Of a stretch of 64,000 bases of DNA, positions 1-9,075 are shown piece by piece (position 1 is the stretch's first letter; each line of letters starts with the position of its first letter). Origin of the DNA: Verrucomicrobiales bacterium (GTDB lineage Bacteria; Verrucomicrobiota; Verrucomicrobiia; Verrucomicrobiales; DEV007); assembly GCA_029213065.1 (NCBI GenBank), contig JARGPH010000004.1, positions 82,507 to 146,506 of the forward strand, in the 5' to 3' direction. The notes beneath the pieces were generated by a model, which had not been told where the DNA came from, searched no databases, and saw only the letters and a program-made list of their open reading frames with translations. A program made the translations under genes and the position numbers.

Positions 1-2
1 GC

Positions 3-509
3 GAAGACGCATATTACATTCTCGAAGCGGCTGAGTCCGTTGTCTTTGTTCCCGGTTACGGAATGGCGGTTGCCCAGGCGCAGCACGCGGTGAAAGAACT
101 CGGCTCCATCCTCGAAGCGAACGGAGCCGAAGTTCGTTTCGCGATCCACCCCGTTGCCGGTCGTATGCCCGGTCACATGAACGTGCTTCTCGCCGAAGCG
201 GACGTTCCCTACGAGCAGCTTTGCGAAATGGACGACGTGAACGACATCATCGAAAGCGTCGACGTCGCCATCGTGATCGGAGCGAACGACGTCGTGAACC
301 CCGCCGCCGGTGAGGATCCCAACAGCCCCATTTACGGCATGCCTATCATCAACGTGCACAAAGCGCGTTCCGTCTTCGCTCTCAAACGCGGTCAGGGACC
401 CGGTTTCTCAGGGCTCGTGAACTCACTCTTCTTCCGCGAAAACACCCGTATGCTCTACGGTGATGCCAAGGAAACGATGACGAATCTCGTCGCGCAGTTT
501 AAGGACTGA
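3..509 (+). CDS. pntB: NAD(P) transhydrogenase beta subunit, C-terminal part (5' truncated)
   Basis: This is the last 168 residues of the membrane-bound proton-translocating transhydrogenase beta subunit; the gene enters from beyond the window edge. What remains is the cytosolic NADP(H)-binding domain III. Visible are the nucleotide-binding stretch PGYGMAVAQAQHAV, the conserved HPVAGRMPGHMNVLLAEA block, GANDVVNPAA, SPIYGMPI and the KARSVFALKRG loop that holds NADP(H). In this family the enzyme couples hydride transfer between NADH and NADP+ to proton entry, supplying NADPH. The membrane domain and alpha subunit should lie just upstream. Identification is firm from the unbroken run of family motifs. 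Confidence 0.95.
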   Translation, partial: EDAYYILEAAESVVFVPGYGMAVAQAQHAVKELGSILEANGAEVRFAIHPVAGRMPGHMNVLLAEADVPYEQLCEMDDVNDIIESVDVAIVIGANDVVNPAAGEDPNSPIYGMPIINVHKARSVFALKRGQGPGFSGLVNSLFFRENTRMLYGDAKETMTNLVAQFKD

Positions 510-611
510 ATAAAGAAGTAGAGGAGTAGAGTAGGAAAGGAGTCGAGAAGACTGCGCCGGTGCTTGCGAGTGGTGGCGAGAAGGAGTATTTTCCCGCCTT
601 TCGCCCACTCA

Positions 612-1403
612 ATGCCTGCCTCGTCGCGTCTTAGCTCTATTTGTATTACTCTCCTCACCGAATGCCTCGACTCGCTTGAGGCATCGCCTACCGGACTGGA
701 GGACGAAGAGGTCGTGCATGCGCTTCGCGTCGCTACGAAGCGTCTTCGCGCTGCGTGGAAAATCGGGGCGGCGGCGGTGGGAGAGGAATTCGAAACGGAA
801 AGAGCGGATGTTCTCCGCGAGATGTCTGCCCTGCTCGCCGGAAATCGTGATCTCGCGGTGCTCGTGAATTTGAGCCGCGAACTTGCAGGGCGTCATTCAG
901 AACCCGGATTCGAGGACGTCGTTGAGCATCTCGAAAGCAAGTTCTCGACTACGAACGATTCGGATGCCCTTGAAACTATCAGGAAGATGATCCGAAGCGA
1001 GATTGAAGCGTGGAGGAAAGTCACCTTCGCAACCGAAGCCGACGAGACCCGCGCTCATCGACACGCTATCAGGGGAAGTCTCAGAAAGGGGAAAGCCGCA
1101 ACACGCGAGGCGATTCGTGACACGGATGCGGAAGTCTGGCACGACTGGCGGAAACGGGTCAAGCGACTTCGTTACCAGCGTGAATTCCTCGCTGGAATCC
1201 AGGGCCGTAACCCGGGCGTCCGTGATTTAAGAATATCAAGACTTGGCTCGCGACTGGGAGATCGCAATGATCTCGCCAACCTCACTGAAGTCGTTTCCGA
1301 GCTCGGCAATTCACCGCCGCTCCGAAAAGCACTCGCTTCCGAAGAACGGGGAATCATGAGCAATTGTCGTCGCCTCGGGCGTCGCAACCTGGTGCGTCCC
1401 TGA
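612..1403 (+). CDS. CHAD domain-containing protein
   Basis: A 263-residue protein with the CHAD signature near its N-terminus: VVHALRVATKRLRAAWKI at about residues 33-50, with a second HDWRKRVKRLRYQREFL repeat at about 176-192. CHAD proteins are alpha-helical with conserved histidines and arginines and are known or proposed to bind polyphosphate or other polyanions. I chose the ATG at 612; a longer reading from a TTG at 564 would add a non-conserved Arg/Pro-rich leader. No CYTH partner domain is visible here. The gene stands alone between pntB and a converging minus-strand gene, so its partner cannot be inferred from context. Confidence 0.8.
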   Translation: MPASSRLSSICITLLTECLDSLEASPTGLEDEEVVHALRVATKRLRAAWKIGAAAVGEEFETERADVLREMSALLAGNRDLAVLVNLSRELAGRHSEPGFEDVVEHLESKFSTTNDSDALETIRKMIRSEIEAWRKVTFATEADETRAHRHAIRGSLRKGKAATREAIRDTDAEVWHDWRKRVKRLRYQREFLAGIQGRNPGVRDLRISRLGSRLGDRNDLANLTEVVSELGNSPPLRKALASEERGIMSNCRRLGRRNLVRP

Positions 1404-1419
1404 GCGCCCCGACAGCACT

Positions 1420-1593
1420 CTAGCGAACCGAAGCACCCAATCCTGCATTGGCGCCGGCTGAAATCCCCCCACCACCTCCGAGCGATGCGCCACCACTACC
1501 GGAACCTCCGGCTCGTGCACTGCAGGAGATAGTGGCGAAAAGAAAGCCTGAGAGGGCGATGACGGTCAGTAGAGTTTTGATTAGTTTCATCAT
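1420..1593 (-). CDS. Small glycine-rich secreted or lipoprotein-like peptide
   Basis: A 57-residue product starting at tandem ATG codons. The N-terminus MMKLIKTLLTVIALSGFLFA is a clear signal sequence, followed by TISC, a poor but possible lipobox. The mature part is almost entirely Gly, Ser and Ala (SGSGGASLGGGGG, then ISAGANAGLGASVR). No catalytic or binding motif can be seen. Such short Gly-rich envelope peptides are often surface or filler proteins, but no function is claimed. The gene converges on the CHAD gene with 16 bases between stops. Reading frame and signal sequence make it likely real. Confidence 0.55.
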   Translation of the reverse strand: MMKLIKTLLTVIALSGFLFATISCSARAGGSGSGGASLGGGGGISAGANAGLGASVR

Positions 1594-1776
1594 AGTGAAC
1601 TTCCTACATCGCAGGTGTGATGCCATCACCTCTTCACAGGGCGCACGACGACGAACTTGCTTACTGCTGTCGAAGTATCGGGGGTCCACGCATTATAGAG
1701 GGGGTCCAGATAAAGCCAGTTTTCAACGGGGAAACCTTGCAGTATGCATCCTCGCCTGTGCAAAAAAAGAGAACCG

Positions 1777-3693
1777 CTACTTTTTACCCTTCCGGTAGAT
1801 CACCGCGCCCTCGACTTTTCGAATCTTGAGCCTGAGCGAAAACGTCCACCACGTCGAAGGGAATACTTTCTGAAGCCGCGAAAAGCCGAACGGTTCGAGG
1901 CAGTTTTTCGTGATCGCACGAAGCCTGAGACGACCTGCCGCGGTCGGCTTGAGAACAAACACGTAATAGGGACTGTTGGGCATGTGCTCCAGCTTCTTCC
2001 GCACCAGCGAAACCCGTTTGATCCCCGGAACCTCGGCAAAGGCATCACACAGCTCTTTGAGATCCACCTCCTCCATTCCGTGCGGAAGGAACTCATCGCT
2101 GCGGCGAACCGGTTTCTCCCGCTCCTTAATCGCCAGCTCAAGTTTGTCGTTCGCCTCTTCGGCATTGGCCCACGACGTCTCCGAATCCACGGTGCTTCCA
2201 AGGCGGCGCTGCAAATCCGAGAGCATCGCCAACCCGTCACGCCGGTAGCTCAGCGGATCGAGCTCTATCGCTTTTTTCAAATACCCGATCGCCTTCGGGT
2301 CCAGCGCCTCTACCAAGTGCGAGCCGTAATAAAAGTTCGCATGAGGATGGGACGGTTTCTGCTCGAGAACGTACTCGATCACCGGAATTGCCCGCTTCAA
2401 TCCGAGAAAGCTGATCGAAAGGGAAGCATACTTCCAGGCACTTTCAGGACCGAGCGAGCCTTTCTCCTTCCATTCTTTTTCGAGACGGCGCATCAAAGCG
2501 GCCCCCGGCTTCGCCGACTCATGGGCCATTACCCAGGGCACCAAATGGTGATGCTGCCAGAAGGCATCAAGCTCCTGATTCATCTCAATCGTCTTACCAC
2601 TGAAGACCCGATGATAACTGCTTTCGGGTCGGGTCAGGTTCCACAGGGCGACAAAGTTGGGAATCTCTGCCTCGCTTTCCGGCACCTCGATCCCCAGGGC
2701 CACGAGTCGATTCCGCAGGGAGGGATGTTCATCCCATGGCATCGCGACATCGCCGAGACGCCAGCGCATTTCGTGAGACGCCTCCTCCTGATCAATCGTC
2801 GTTGAAAGCCTGTCAAAAAGACGCGAAATCGCTCTCGCCGAAGGGTCCTCCACGGTCGCGCTTTTTGCCCAGAGGAAATTCCAGTAGTCATCCACGACGA
2901 TCTGCGCCCTCAAGGCGCCCCGAAGCAGAGCTCTCGCCATCGCCTCCTTATCAACCGCTCGAAGGGCGAGTCGATCGGCCTCAAATTCCTGAGACTTGCG
3001 CATCGCGACGCGGGCAGCATTGAGATACTGAAGATACCAATTCGCGAAGGCCCGGTAAGGCAGACTCAGGAGGGAACGTTGATTGAGACGCGCCGCGAGA
3101 ACCTCCCAGACGACCGAGATCCGTATCAATTTTCCCGTAAAAAGGGTGTGCTTGCGGGAAAGGTGAGCGAGCTCGTGCGCGAGAATCGCCTTGAGATGTT
3201 CCCCGTTCAGCGAAGCAATTAACGGAAGCCCCACTCCCACGTAGTACTGAGAAGGACCGAACAATCCGAACAAAGGCCGGGTGCTCGCAAAAGCATTGTA
3301 ATCCCAATCGAGTATCAGCTGAATCCGCTTGCGACGAAGACGCATCGGCTTTCGCAGCGAATCAATCATGTCATAGAGATAGGGAAACTGCTCGCGCTCA
3401 ATCGTGAGACCCACCGGCGGCGGAAGCCTCACAAAGAGACTGCGGACCGTCGCGATGAGAAGTAATCCGAGGGCGATATATCCCGCAACCAAGCTCCAGT
3501 GATAGCCCCACGTCATCTGCGCATAAATCAACATCCCGAGAAGCGCGAGGTTGAACAACAAAGCAAACAGAATAAAGGCGTAGCCGAGAAAGATGAGCCC
3601 GAAAGCCTTCATTTTGAAGCGAAGTGGATTTGCTTCGAACTCGCGCTCGTATCGAGCCATCAGTTGATGCATCTCCGCTGTCGTCTTAGCCAT
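1777..3693 (-). CDS. M48-family membrane metallopeptidase with C-terminal TPR-like region
   Basis: A 638-residue integral membrane zinc protease. Two hydrophobic segments lie at about residues 31-60 and 66-87. The zinc-binding HELAH is at residues 173-177 inside ILAHELAHLSRKH, and the usual downstream acidic ligand motif SQEFEADRLAL follows about 60 residues later, as in HtpX/Ste24 peptidases. The C-terminal third contains helical repeats around YVLEQKPSHPHANFYYGSH and AIELDPLSYRRDGLAMLSDL that resemble TPR units and may present substrates. M48 enzymes typically degrade damaged membrane or envelope proteins. The protein is longer than HtpX because of the repeat region. It is a single-gene unit as far as can be seen. 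Confidence 0.85.
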   Translation of the reverse strand: MAKTTAEMHQLMARYEREFEANPLRFKMKAFGLIFLGYAFILFALLFNLALLGMLIYAQMTWGYHWSLVAGYIALGLLLIATVRSLFVRLPPPVGLTIEREQFPYLYDMIDSLRKPMRLRRKRIQLILDWDYNAFASTRPLFGLFGPSQYYVGVGLPLIASLNGEHLKAILAHELAHLSRKHTLFTGKLIRISVVWEVLAARLNQRSLLSLPYRAFANWYLQYLNAARVAMRKSQEFEADRLALRAVDKEAMARALLRGALRAQIVVDDYWNFLWAKSATVEDPSARAISRLFDRLSTTIDQEEASHEMRWRLGDVAMPWDEHPSLRNRLVALGIEVPESEAEIPNFVALWNLTRPESSYHRVFSGKTIEMNQELDAFWQHHHLVPWVMAHESAKPGAALMRRLEKEWKEKGSLGPESAWKYASLSISFLGLKRAIPVIEYVLEQKPSHPHANFYYGSHLVEALDPKAIGYLKKAIELDPLSYRRDGLAMLSDLQRRLGSTVDSETSWANAEEANDKLELAIKEREKPVRRSDEFLPHGMEEVDLKELCDAFAEVPGIKRVSLVRKKLEHMPNSPYYVFVLKPTAAGRLRLRAITKNCLEPFGFSRLQKVFPSTWWTFSLRLKIRKVEGAVIYRKGKK

Positions 3694-3867
3694 TAGACGG
3701 AGACTAGCAAGAGGACCGAATTCGCGTCAATGATAGAGGTGCTGGTGGACGGTGAAGAGATAGGAACCACGGATGAACGCGGATGCTTGTGGGGTCTGTC
3801 TGCTGCTCAGAGCTCCGCCCTCCATCGACCGTCCCCGCAAATTCCGGGTTTGCACTGAAGTCACCTC

Positions 3868-4968
3868 CTATTCCGCCACCGATGCGATAATTCCCTCGGC
3901 AGTTTCCTCCTGCAATCTCAGCTGACCGCAGGCGGCATCGATGTCATGACCTTTTTCACGCCGGAGCGTGCAGGTGACCCCGGCGCTTTTGAGAACGCTG
4001 AGAAAGGCTTCCTGCCGCTCTTCATCGGGACGACTCCAGTCGAGGCCTTCAACCGTGTTGTAGGGAATCAGGTTCACTTTGGCATTCATAGTCCGCGCAC
4101 GCTTCGCAAGCACGCCGGCCTGATCGAGGCCATCATTAACGCCTTCAATGAGAATATACTCGAAGGTGACCTTCTGCTTTTTATTGTGCCGCCACACTTC
4201 AAGGGCCTCGAAGAGTCGCTTGATCGGATACTTCTTATTCACCGGCATGATCTGATCACGCACCTCGTCGGTCGCGCCGTGAAGCGAAATCGCGAGCCGG
4301 ATCTGCATGGGAATAAGAGCCAGCTTTTCAATCTGCGGGGCAAGACCACTCGTGGAAACCGTCATTTGCCGGGCACCAATGTTCAGTCCCCAGTGCGCAT
4401 TGAGAATTTCGAGAGCCTTCGTGAGCTGAGTCAAATTCGCGAGCGGTTCCCCCATGCCCATGAACACAATATTGCGAACCGCATCACCACTCGCGATTTC
4501 GGCACCAATGACCTGACCGACGATTTCACCGGCTTCGAGATTGCGCGTAAAACCGGCAAGTCCGCTCGCGCAGAACTGGCAGGCATAGGCGCAGCCGACC
4601 TGACTGGAGACGCAAAGCGTAACCCGGTCGCTCTGCCCACCGTCGAAGTGCACGTTGGCGGGAATCTTTACGGTTTCGACGAGTCGTCCGTCGTGGAGGC
4701 GGAAAAGGAATTTCTGGGTCGTGTCCTGCGAACCGGTCGTTCTCACGACAGGAAGCCGGCTGATCACAAACTCCGCTTTCAAGAGCTCACGCAGGGGCTG
4801 ACTGAGATTCGTCATCTCATCAAAGGAGGCGACGCGCTTAATGTAGAGCCATTCCACGATCTGCTTCGCGCGGAACTTCGTCTGGTCATGCGCGAGCGCC
4901 CACTCGATCCAATCATCGAGGGTGAGTCCGTAGGCGGAAGGCAGTGGCTTGGCAGGTTTCTCGTTCAT
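3868..4968 (-). CDS. rlmN: 23S rRNA (adenine(2503)-C(2))-methyltransferase / tRNA methyltransferase RlmN
   Basis: A radical-SAM enzyme of 366 residues that methylates A2503 of 23S rRNA and, in this family, A37 of some tRNAs. The [4Fe-4S] motif is CAYACQFC, with three cysteines spaced CxxxCxxC. The flanking family blocks RVTLCVSSQVGC, NIVFMGMGEP, TVSTSGLAP and LAISLHGATDEVRDQIMPVNKKYPI are present, and the C-terminal CTLRREKGHDIDAACGQL carries the conserved Cys that acts in catalysis. I chose the ATG at 4968, preceded by GGAG, rather than the in-frame start at 5031 that adds 21 non-conserved residues. It is divergent from the ArsC-like gene. Confidence 0.95.
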   Translation of the reverse strand: MNEKPAKPLPSAYGLTLDDWIEWALAHDQTKFRAKQIVEWLYIKRVASFDEMTNLSQPLRELLKAEFVISRLPVVRTTGSQDTTQKFLFRLHDGRLVETVKIPANVHFDGGQSDRVTLCVSSQVGCAYACQFCASGLAGFTRNLEAGEIVGQVIGAEIASGDAVRNIVFMGMGEPLANLTQLTKALEILNAHWGLNIGARQMTVSTSGLAPQIEKLALIPMQIRLAISLHGATDEVRDQIMPVNKKYPIKRLFEALEVWRHNKKQKVTFEYILIEGVNDGLDQAGVLAKRARTMNAKVNLIPYNTVEGLDWSRPDEERQEAFLSVLKSAGVTCTLRREKGHDIDAACGQLRLQEETAEGIIASVAE

Positions 4969-5049
4969 TCGCGTTTCTCCAGTGAGACAGTTCAGCAACA
5001 AACCATGGATTGACAGATTTGGCAGGTCCATTTTAACTCGCTTTCACTT

Positions 5050-5502
5050 ATGAGCTCCCCCGACTCCCGCCCCCTCGTCCTCATTTTATGCACCGGCAAC
5101 TCCTGCCGATCCCAGATGGCCGAGGTCATTTTGCGGAAAGCTGCCGGGGACGTCCTTCGCGTCGAGAGCGCCGGCTCAGATCCCAGTGGCTACGTACACC
5201 CTCTCGCGGTGAAAGCGGTATCGGATATTGGACTCAATCTCTCAGAGGGTCGCTCCAAAAATCTTGAAGAATTTCTCAATGAACAGGTCGAGACGGTGAT
5301 CACGGTTTGCGGAAATGCCAGTCAGGTATGTCCCACTTTCCCGGGTCAGATGAGACGCTACCACTGGGGCTTTGACGATCCAGCCCACGCAACCGGCACC
5401 GAAGAGGAGCAGTATGCGGTATTTCTCCGCGTCCGCGATGAGATCGATCGCGTCTTTTCGGCCTACGGGCTTGGTCGAGTGGATCAAGCGGCCCGATCGT
5501 AA
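5050..5502 (+). CDS. Arsenate reductase / low-molecular-weight phosphatase family protein
   Basis: A 150-residue protein of the ArsC/low-molecular-weight tyrosine phosphatase fold. The P-loop CTGNSCRSQMAE near residues 15-26 has the CX5R active-site pattern. The later CGNASQVCPTFPG segment supplies the cysteine pair expected of thioredoxin-coupled arsenate reductases, and WGFDDPAHATG matches the general-acid aspartate region. Arsenate reduction is therefore likelier than protein dephosphorylation. No ars operon (arsB, arsR) is nearby, so it may be a stand-alone detoxification gene. A strong terminator follows 41 bases after the stop. Confidence 0.8.
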   Translation: MSSPDSRPLVLILCTGNSCRSQMAEVILRKAAGDVLRVESAGSDPSGYVHPLAVKAVSDIGLNLSEGRSKNLEEFLNEQVETVITVCGNASQVCPTFPGQMRRYHWGFDDPAHATGTEEEQYAVFLRVRDEIDRVFSAYGLGRVDQAARS

Positions 5503-5543
5503 TCCGCTGAGAAGCCAAACCGATCCGGTGGATCATGAATGGA

Positions 5544-5567
5544 GGCTCCCGAAAGGGGGCCTTTTCT
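5544..5567 (+). terminator. Rho-independent terminator after the ArsC-like gene
   Basis: The stem GGCTCCC / GGGGGCC (one wobble pair) with a GAAA tetraloop is followed by a T-rich tail. It lies 41 bases beyond the stop of the ArsC-like gene and upstream of the AT-rich region preceding the beta-barrel gene, which fits a transcription end. Confidence 0.7.
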
Positions 5568-5666
5568 TGTCTCCGGACTCTGGATTTTTGCCCAAATCGC
5601 AATAACCCTCAAAAACCGGTATTTTTAAACAAATTACAAATAATTTTAAAAATTATGGTTTATATC

Positions 5667-5694
5667 TTGAATTTCCATAAATTAGTTATAAAAT
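5667..5694 (+). promoter_or_regulatory. Possible promoter of the beta-barrel gene
   Basis: The stretch from about 5605 to 5700 is strikingly AT-rich against its GC-rich surroundings. Within it TTGAAT (5667-5672) and TAAAAT (5689-5694) lie 16 bases apart, resembling -35 and -10 boxes. With this placement transcription would begin at or near the ATG at 5701, giving a nearly leaderless mRNA; other AT-rich hexamers nearby could equally serve. Confidence 0.3.
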
Positions 5695-5700
5695 AACATT

Positions 5701-6444
5701 ATGGAAAAGCTGAATATTAGAATTCTCCAATTGTTAGCCATCTCTGCTGTGGCTGTTTCGTCCTCTGCCTTCGCCGGTGGCGGTTTCCGCATGAACTCCA
5801 AAGCACCTGTTCAACACGTGCAGGAGAAGCGCATGTATCTCTTCGGATACGGCGGCATCACAACGGGAACGACGCTGGAAACAACCGGTAACTGGGATGT
5901 TCCCGGTAACTACTACGAAGACGAGTATGTCCCGAATCCCGTTAACCTTCCGATCGATTTCGATCTCCAGAACGGTTCGACCTTCGGTGGTGGTATCGGA
6001 ATTTTCTCAAATCTCTTCGGTGGAAGCCGTTTTGAATTTGAAGGTTCGCATTCCAGCAACGACATCAACGGCGTTCAGTACACAGGTTTCGCGCTTCCTG
6101 CTGACATGGAGTTCTCGACCAACGCGGTATTCTTCAACATGTTGAAGGAAGTGCGTTTCGAACATTCCACAGCTTACTTCGGTGGCGGTGTCGGTTACGC
6201 CTCCACCACTCTCAACGGCGACCTCGCCGAAGTGGAATACAATGACACAGACGAAGGTTTCGCCTGGCAGCTCATCGCCGGTATCGACATTCCAATCACG
6301 GATTGCCTTACCCTCTTCACCCAGTATCGCTACATGGTGCTTTCAGACATGTCTTTCGTAACGGACTTCGGTGACTTCACCAACGTCACGGATACCAATC
6401 CTGTGAGCCACTCGATCCTTGTCGGTGCGCGTGTAGCATTCTAA
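5701..6444 (+). CDS. Outer-membrane beta-barrel protein (OmpA/porin-like, small)
   Basis: A 247-residue exported protein. The signal peptide ends near residue 25 (AVAVSSSAFA, then GGGF). The mature chain alternates polar and hydrophobic residues in strands separated by Gly/Asn/Asp turns and ends ...SHSILVGARVAF, with a terminal aromatic residue typical of barrels inserted by the BAM complex. FGGGIGIFSNLFGGSRFEFEGSHS and FFNMLKEVRFEHSTAYFGGGVGYAS look like adjacent strands. It probably folds as an eight- to ten-stranded barrel. No ligand can be inferred. It is a single gene bounded by an AT-rich promoter region and a strong terminator, suggesting high expression. Confidence 0.75.
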   Translation: MEKLNIRILQLLAISAVAVSSSAFAGGGFRMNSKAPVQHVQEKRMYLFGYGGITTGTTLETTGNWDVPGNYYEDEYVPNPVNLPIDFDLQNGSTFGGGIGIFSNLFGGSRFEFEGSHSSNDINGVQYTGFALPADMEFSTNAVFFNMLKEVRFEHSTAYFGGGVGYASTTLNGDLAEVEYNDTDEGFAWQLIAGIDIPITDCLTLFTQYRYMVLSDMSFVTDFGDFTNVTDTNPVSHSILVGARVAF

Positions 6445-6486
6445 GTCCCGCCAACCCCCACTTCTAACTTTTATATTTAGCTCCAG

Positions 6487-6523
6487 GTCCTGTCCGCGGT
6501 TTTGTCCGTGGACAGGACTTTTT
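6487..6523 (+). terminator. Strong Rho-independent terminator after the beta-barrel gene
   Basis: GTCCTGTCCGCGG pairs with CCGTGGACAGGAC (13 pairs, one G-U) around a TTTTGT loop, followed by five T residues. It ends 20 bases before the folC start. Confidence 0.85.
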
Positions 6524-6542
6524 ATGTACCCGTTAATGGGAG

Positions 6543-7769
6543 GTGAACTATCAGGAATCAATCGACTGGCTCTACGGCACGCAGACCTTCGGCATCAAGC
6601 TGGGGCTCGACAACGTGAACCGTCTCGTATCGGAGCTCGGCCTCGCTGAGCAGCTCAACGGTCGAAAGGTGATCCACGTCGCGGGAACGAATGGCAAAGG
6701 GTCTGTCTGTGCTTTTTCCGATAAGATCCTCCGCGATGCCGGGGTCAAAACGGGCCTTTTCACCTCTCCGCACCTCATCACCTTCCGTGAACGCATTCAG
6801 ATCAGTGGGGAGATGATCTCCGAAGAGGCCGTCGCTTCAGGACTCACAAGGATTCGGGACCTTGTCGCCGAATGGGACCCTCATCCGACCTTTTTTGAAA
6901 TCACGCTGATTCTCGCGCTGCTCCACTTTTGCGCCGACTCGACCGAGGTCATCATTCTCGAAACCGGGATGGGCGGCAAACTCGACGCGACCAACGCCAT
7001 TCAGGCCGACGTGAGCGTTATCACTTCGATCGCGCTCGATCATCAGCAGTGGCTCGGGGAAACGATTCGTGAAATCGCGGCGGAAAAGGCCGGCATCCTC
7101 AAACCGAACGTTCCCGTCATCGTCGCGGATATCCACCCCGATGCCCGCGACGTCATCGGGAGAAAAGCCCTCACCCTCGGGATTCCCTACATCGAGGCAC
7201 ATCCCCTCCCCGACGATTGGAAAATGGGACTGCCCGGCCCGCACCAGAAGGAAAACGCCACTCTCGCGGTTGAAGCGGTTTGCCGCGTCGAAGACGAACG
7301 GCTCACGCGGGAAGGGATCCAGGAGTCGCTCGCTAAGACAACCTGGCGGGGACGCTTTCAAATCATCGGTGACCGACTCGTCCTCGACGGCGCGCACAAT
7401 CCCCATGCCGCGGAAGTCCTCGCAAAGACCTGGGCGACTGAATTTCCCGGCGAAAAAACCACCCTGATCTTCGGGGCGGCTGAGGGAAAAGACATCACCG
7501 CTGAGTTCCGCATTCTCCTTCCCATGATCGGGTCCATCATCTTCGTGCCGATTAAATCCGAGCGCCGCCTTTCCACCGACGTGATGAAAGCCGCGCTCGA
7601 AGCAGTCGGTGGAACGGATATCAGAACAAGCGAAGCACCCTCGCTCGCGGAAGCCCTCGAGATGGCAAAAGCGGGCGACAAGCGAACCCTCGTCACCGGC
7701 TCTCTTTTTCTCGTAGGCGAAGCCCTCAGCCTCATCGAAAAAGGAGACTTTGAAGTGAGCCTTCAGTAG
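6543..7769 (+). CDS. folC: Bifunctional dihydrofolate synthase / folylpolyglutamate synthase
   Basis: A 408-residue Mur-ligase-family enzyme that adds glutamate to dihydropteroate and to folates. The P-loop is VAGTNGKGSVCAF at about residues 46-58, followed by GLFTSPHLITFRERIQI, the metal-site ILETGMGGKLDATN and DHQQWLG, and the C-terminal domain motif LDGAHNPHAA. The likely start is a GTG at 6543, because family homology begins at once (NYQESIDWLYG); a purine-rich GGGAGG abuts it with almost no spacer, so the start is unusual. A cysteine desulfurase gene follows after 23 bases, so the two may be cotranscribed. Confidence 0.92.
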   Translation: MNYQESIDWLYGTQTFGIKLGLDNVNRLVSELGLAEQLNGRKVIHVAGTNGKGSVCAFSDKILRDAGVKTGLFTSPHLITFRERIQISGEMISEEAVASGLTRIRDLVAEWDPHPTFFEITLILALLHFCADSTEVIILETGMGGKLDATNAIQADVSVITSIALDHQQWLGETIREIAAEKAGILKPNVPVIVADIHPDARDVIGRKALTLGIPYIEAHPLPDDWKMGLPGPHQKENATLAVEAVCRVEDERLTREGIQESLAKTTWRGRFQIIGDRLVLDGAHNPHAAEVLAKTWATEFPGEKTTLIFGAAEGKDITAEFRILLPMIGSIIFVPIKSERRLSTDVMKAALEAVGGTDIRTSEAPSLAEALEMAKAGDKRTLVTGSLFLVGEALSLIEKGDFEVSLQ

Positions 7770-7792
7770 CGGATACTGAAGAAGACCGAATC

Positions 7793-8965
7793 ATGATCTA
7801 CCTCGACAACAACGCGACGACGAAGCTCGCGCCGGAAGTGCGCGAAGCGATCCTGCCGTGGCTGGCCGATTCCTATGGAAATCCTTCAGCGGGATACCGA
7901 CTCGGCAAGGCCTCACGCAAGGCAATCGAAGAGGCCCGGGAAAAAGTCGCCGCACTGATCGGAGCGGAGCCGCAGGAGATCGTTTTCACGAGCGGAGGAA
8001 CCGAGTCTAACAACACCGCGATTCGCTCCGCCCTCCAACTGCGGCCCGAACGAAAAGGCTTTCTGACCACCTCGGTGGAGCACAGCGCCGTTGATGAAGT
8101 CGCCAAATTCTTCGACCAAACAGGGTATGATGTGACACTTAACCCTGTTGACTCTCAGGGCCGACTCGACCTCGAAACCTGGAAAGCGACTTGCGCGAGC
8201 GATGAGCTTGCCATCGCCAGTTTGATTTGGGCGAACAACGAAACCGGCGTTCTCAGTCCTGTTGGGGAGGCAGCCGCGATTGCAGCAGAGTCCGATGTTT
8301 ATTTTCACACCGATGCGGTGCAGGCGATTGGCAAAGTGCCGGTTTCAGTTCGCGATCACCCCATCCATGCGCTCTCGATCTCAGCGCACAAATTGCACGG
8401 TCCGAAAGGAATCGGCGCGCTCTACCTGAACCGTCATGCCCGCTTCGAAACGCAGGCGCTCGGCGGTGGCCAGGAAAACGAACGCCGCTCCGGAACCGAG
8501 AATGTCCCCGGCATCGTCGGCTTCGGCGTCGCCGCGGAACTCGCGCTCGCGAATCTTGATAAGATGAATGCGATCGCAGCGATGCGGGATCGATTTGAAA
8601 AAGCCCTCATCGAAGCAATCGAGGGCGTCGAAATCAACGGGGCAATCGATTCGCGATTGCCGAACACTTCCAATCTTTACTTCCCCGGCGTGGATGGCGA
8701 AGGCCTTCTCATTCTCCTCGACGAGGCGGGGATCTGTTGCTCTCCCGGTTCCGCCTGCAGCACCGGAGCGGTGAAGCCGAGCCGTATCATCAAAGCGATG
8801 GGCCACTCCCCTGCCCGCGCCCGCAGCAGTGTCAGGTTTTCTTTTTCCCGACTCAATCACGAAGACGAAATCGCGCCGGCCGTCGAAGCGATTCGGGCCG
8901 CTGTTTCAAAACTGCGCGTCGTGATGCCCTCCGGCGGCAGCCGGGTCGTCGGCGGCCCGCGCTGA
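7793..8965 (+). CDS. Cysteine desulfurase (NifS/IscS class V aminotransferase)
   Basis: A PLP enzyme of 390 residues that takes sulfur from cysteine for Fe-S cluster or thio-cofactor synthesis; some members also act as selenocysteine lyases. The N-terminal IYLDNNATTKLAPEV is diagnostic. The PLP lysine lies in SAHKLHGPKGIGALYL, the histidine-rich HTDAVQAIGKV and GGQENERRSGTENV are present, and the active cysteine sits in CCSPGSACSTG. The short Cys-loop spacing suggests a NifS-like subgroup. No iscU or sufE is adjacent. It follows folC closely. Whether it feeds selenium to the nearby Sec-encoded msrA is speculation. Confidence 0.92.
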   Translation: MIYLDNNATTKLAPEVREAILPWLADSYGNPSAGYRLGKASRKAIEEAREKVAALIGAEPQEIVFTSGGTESNNTAIRSALQLRPERKGFLTTSVEHSAVDEVAKFFDQTGYDVTLNPVDSQGRLDLETWKATCASDELAIASLIWANNETGVLSPVGEAAAIAAESDVYFHTDAVQAIGKVPVSVRDHPIHALSISAHKLHGPKGIGALYLNRHARFETQALGGGQENERRSGTENVPGIVGFGVAAELALANLDKMNAIAAMRDRFEKALIEAIEGVEINGAIDSRLPNTSNLYFPGVDGEGLLILLDEAGICCSPGSACSTGAVKPSRIIKAMGHSPARARSSVRFSFSRLNHEDEIAPAVEAIRAAVSKLRVVMPSGGSRVVGGPR

Positions 8966-9075
8966 GCCTGTAGCCGCGTTTGCCAAAACGTGGCCTGAAG
9001 CCCATCCGCCGTCTACCCGTATCCAAGCCGGTTTTGTGATTCCCAAACCGCCCCACCAATGGCACATTTCCCGAT

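Noticed and set aside
1744..2805. 353-codon plus-strand frame
   Set aside because: Lies antisense to the M48 peptidase, whose motifs are clear; the frame has no domain features.
3774..3798. CACGGATGAACGCGGATG-like fragment downstream of rlmN
   Set aside because: Reminds me of short intergenic repeat fragments seen in environmental genomes, but only one copy is present here, so it cannot be supported as a repeat.
3946..5013. 355-codon plus-strand frame
   Set aside because: Mirror of rlmN on the opposite strand.
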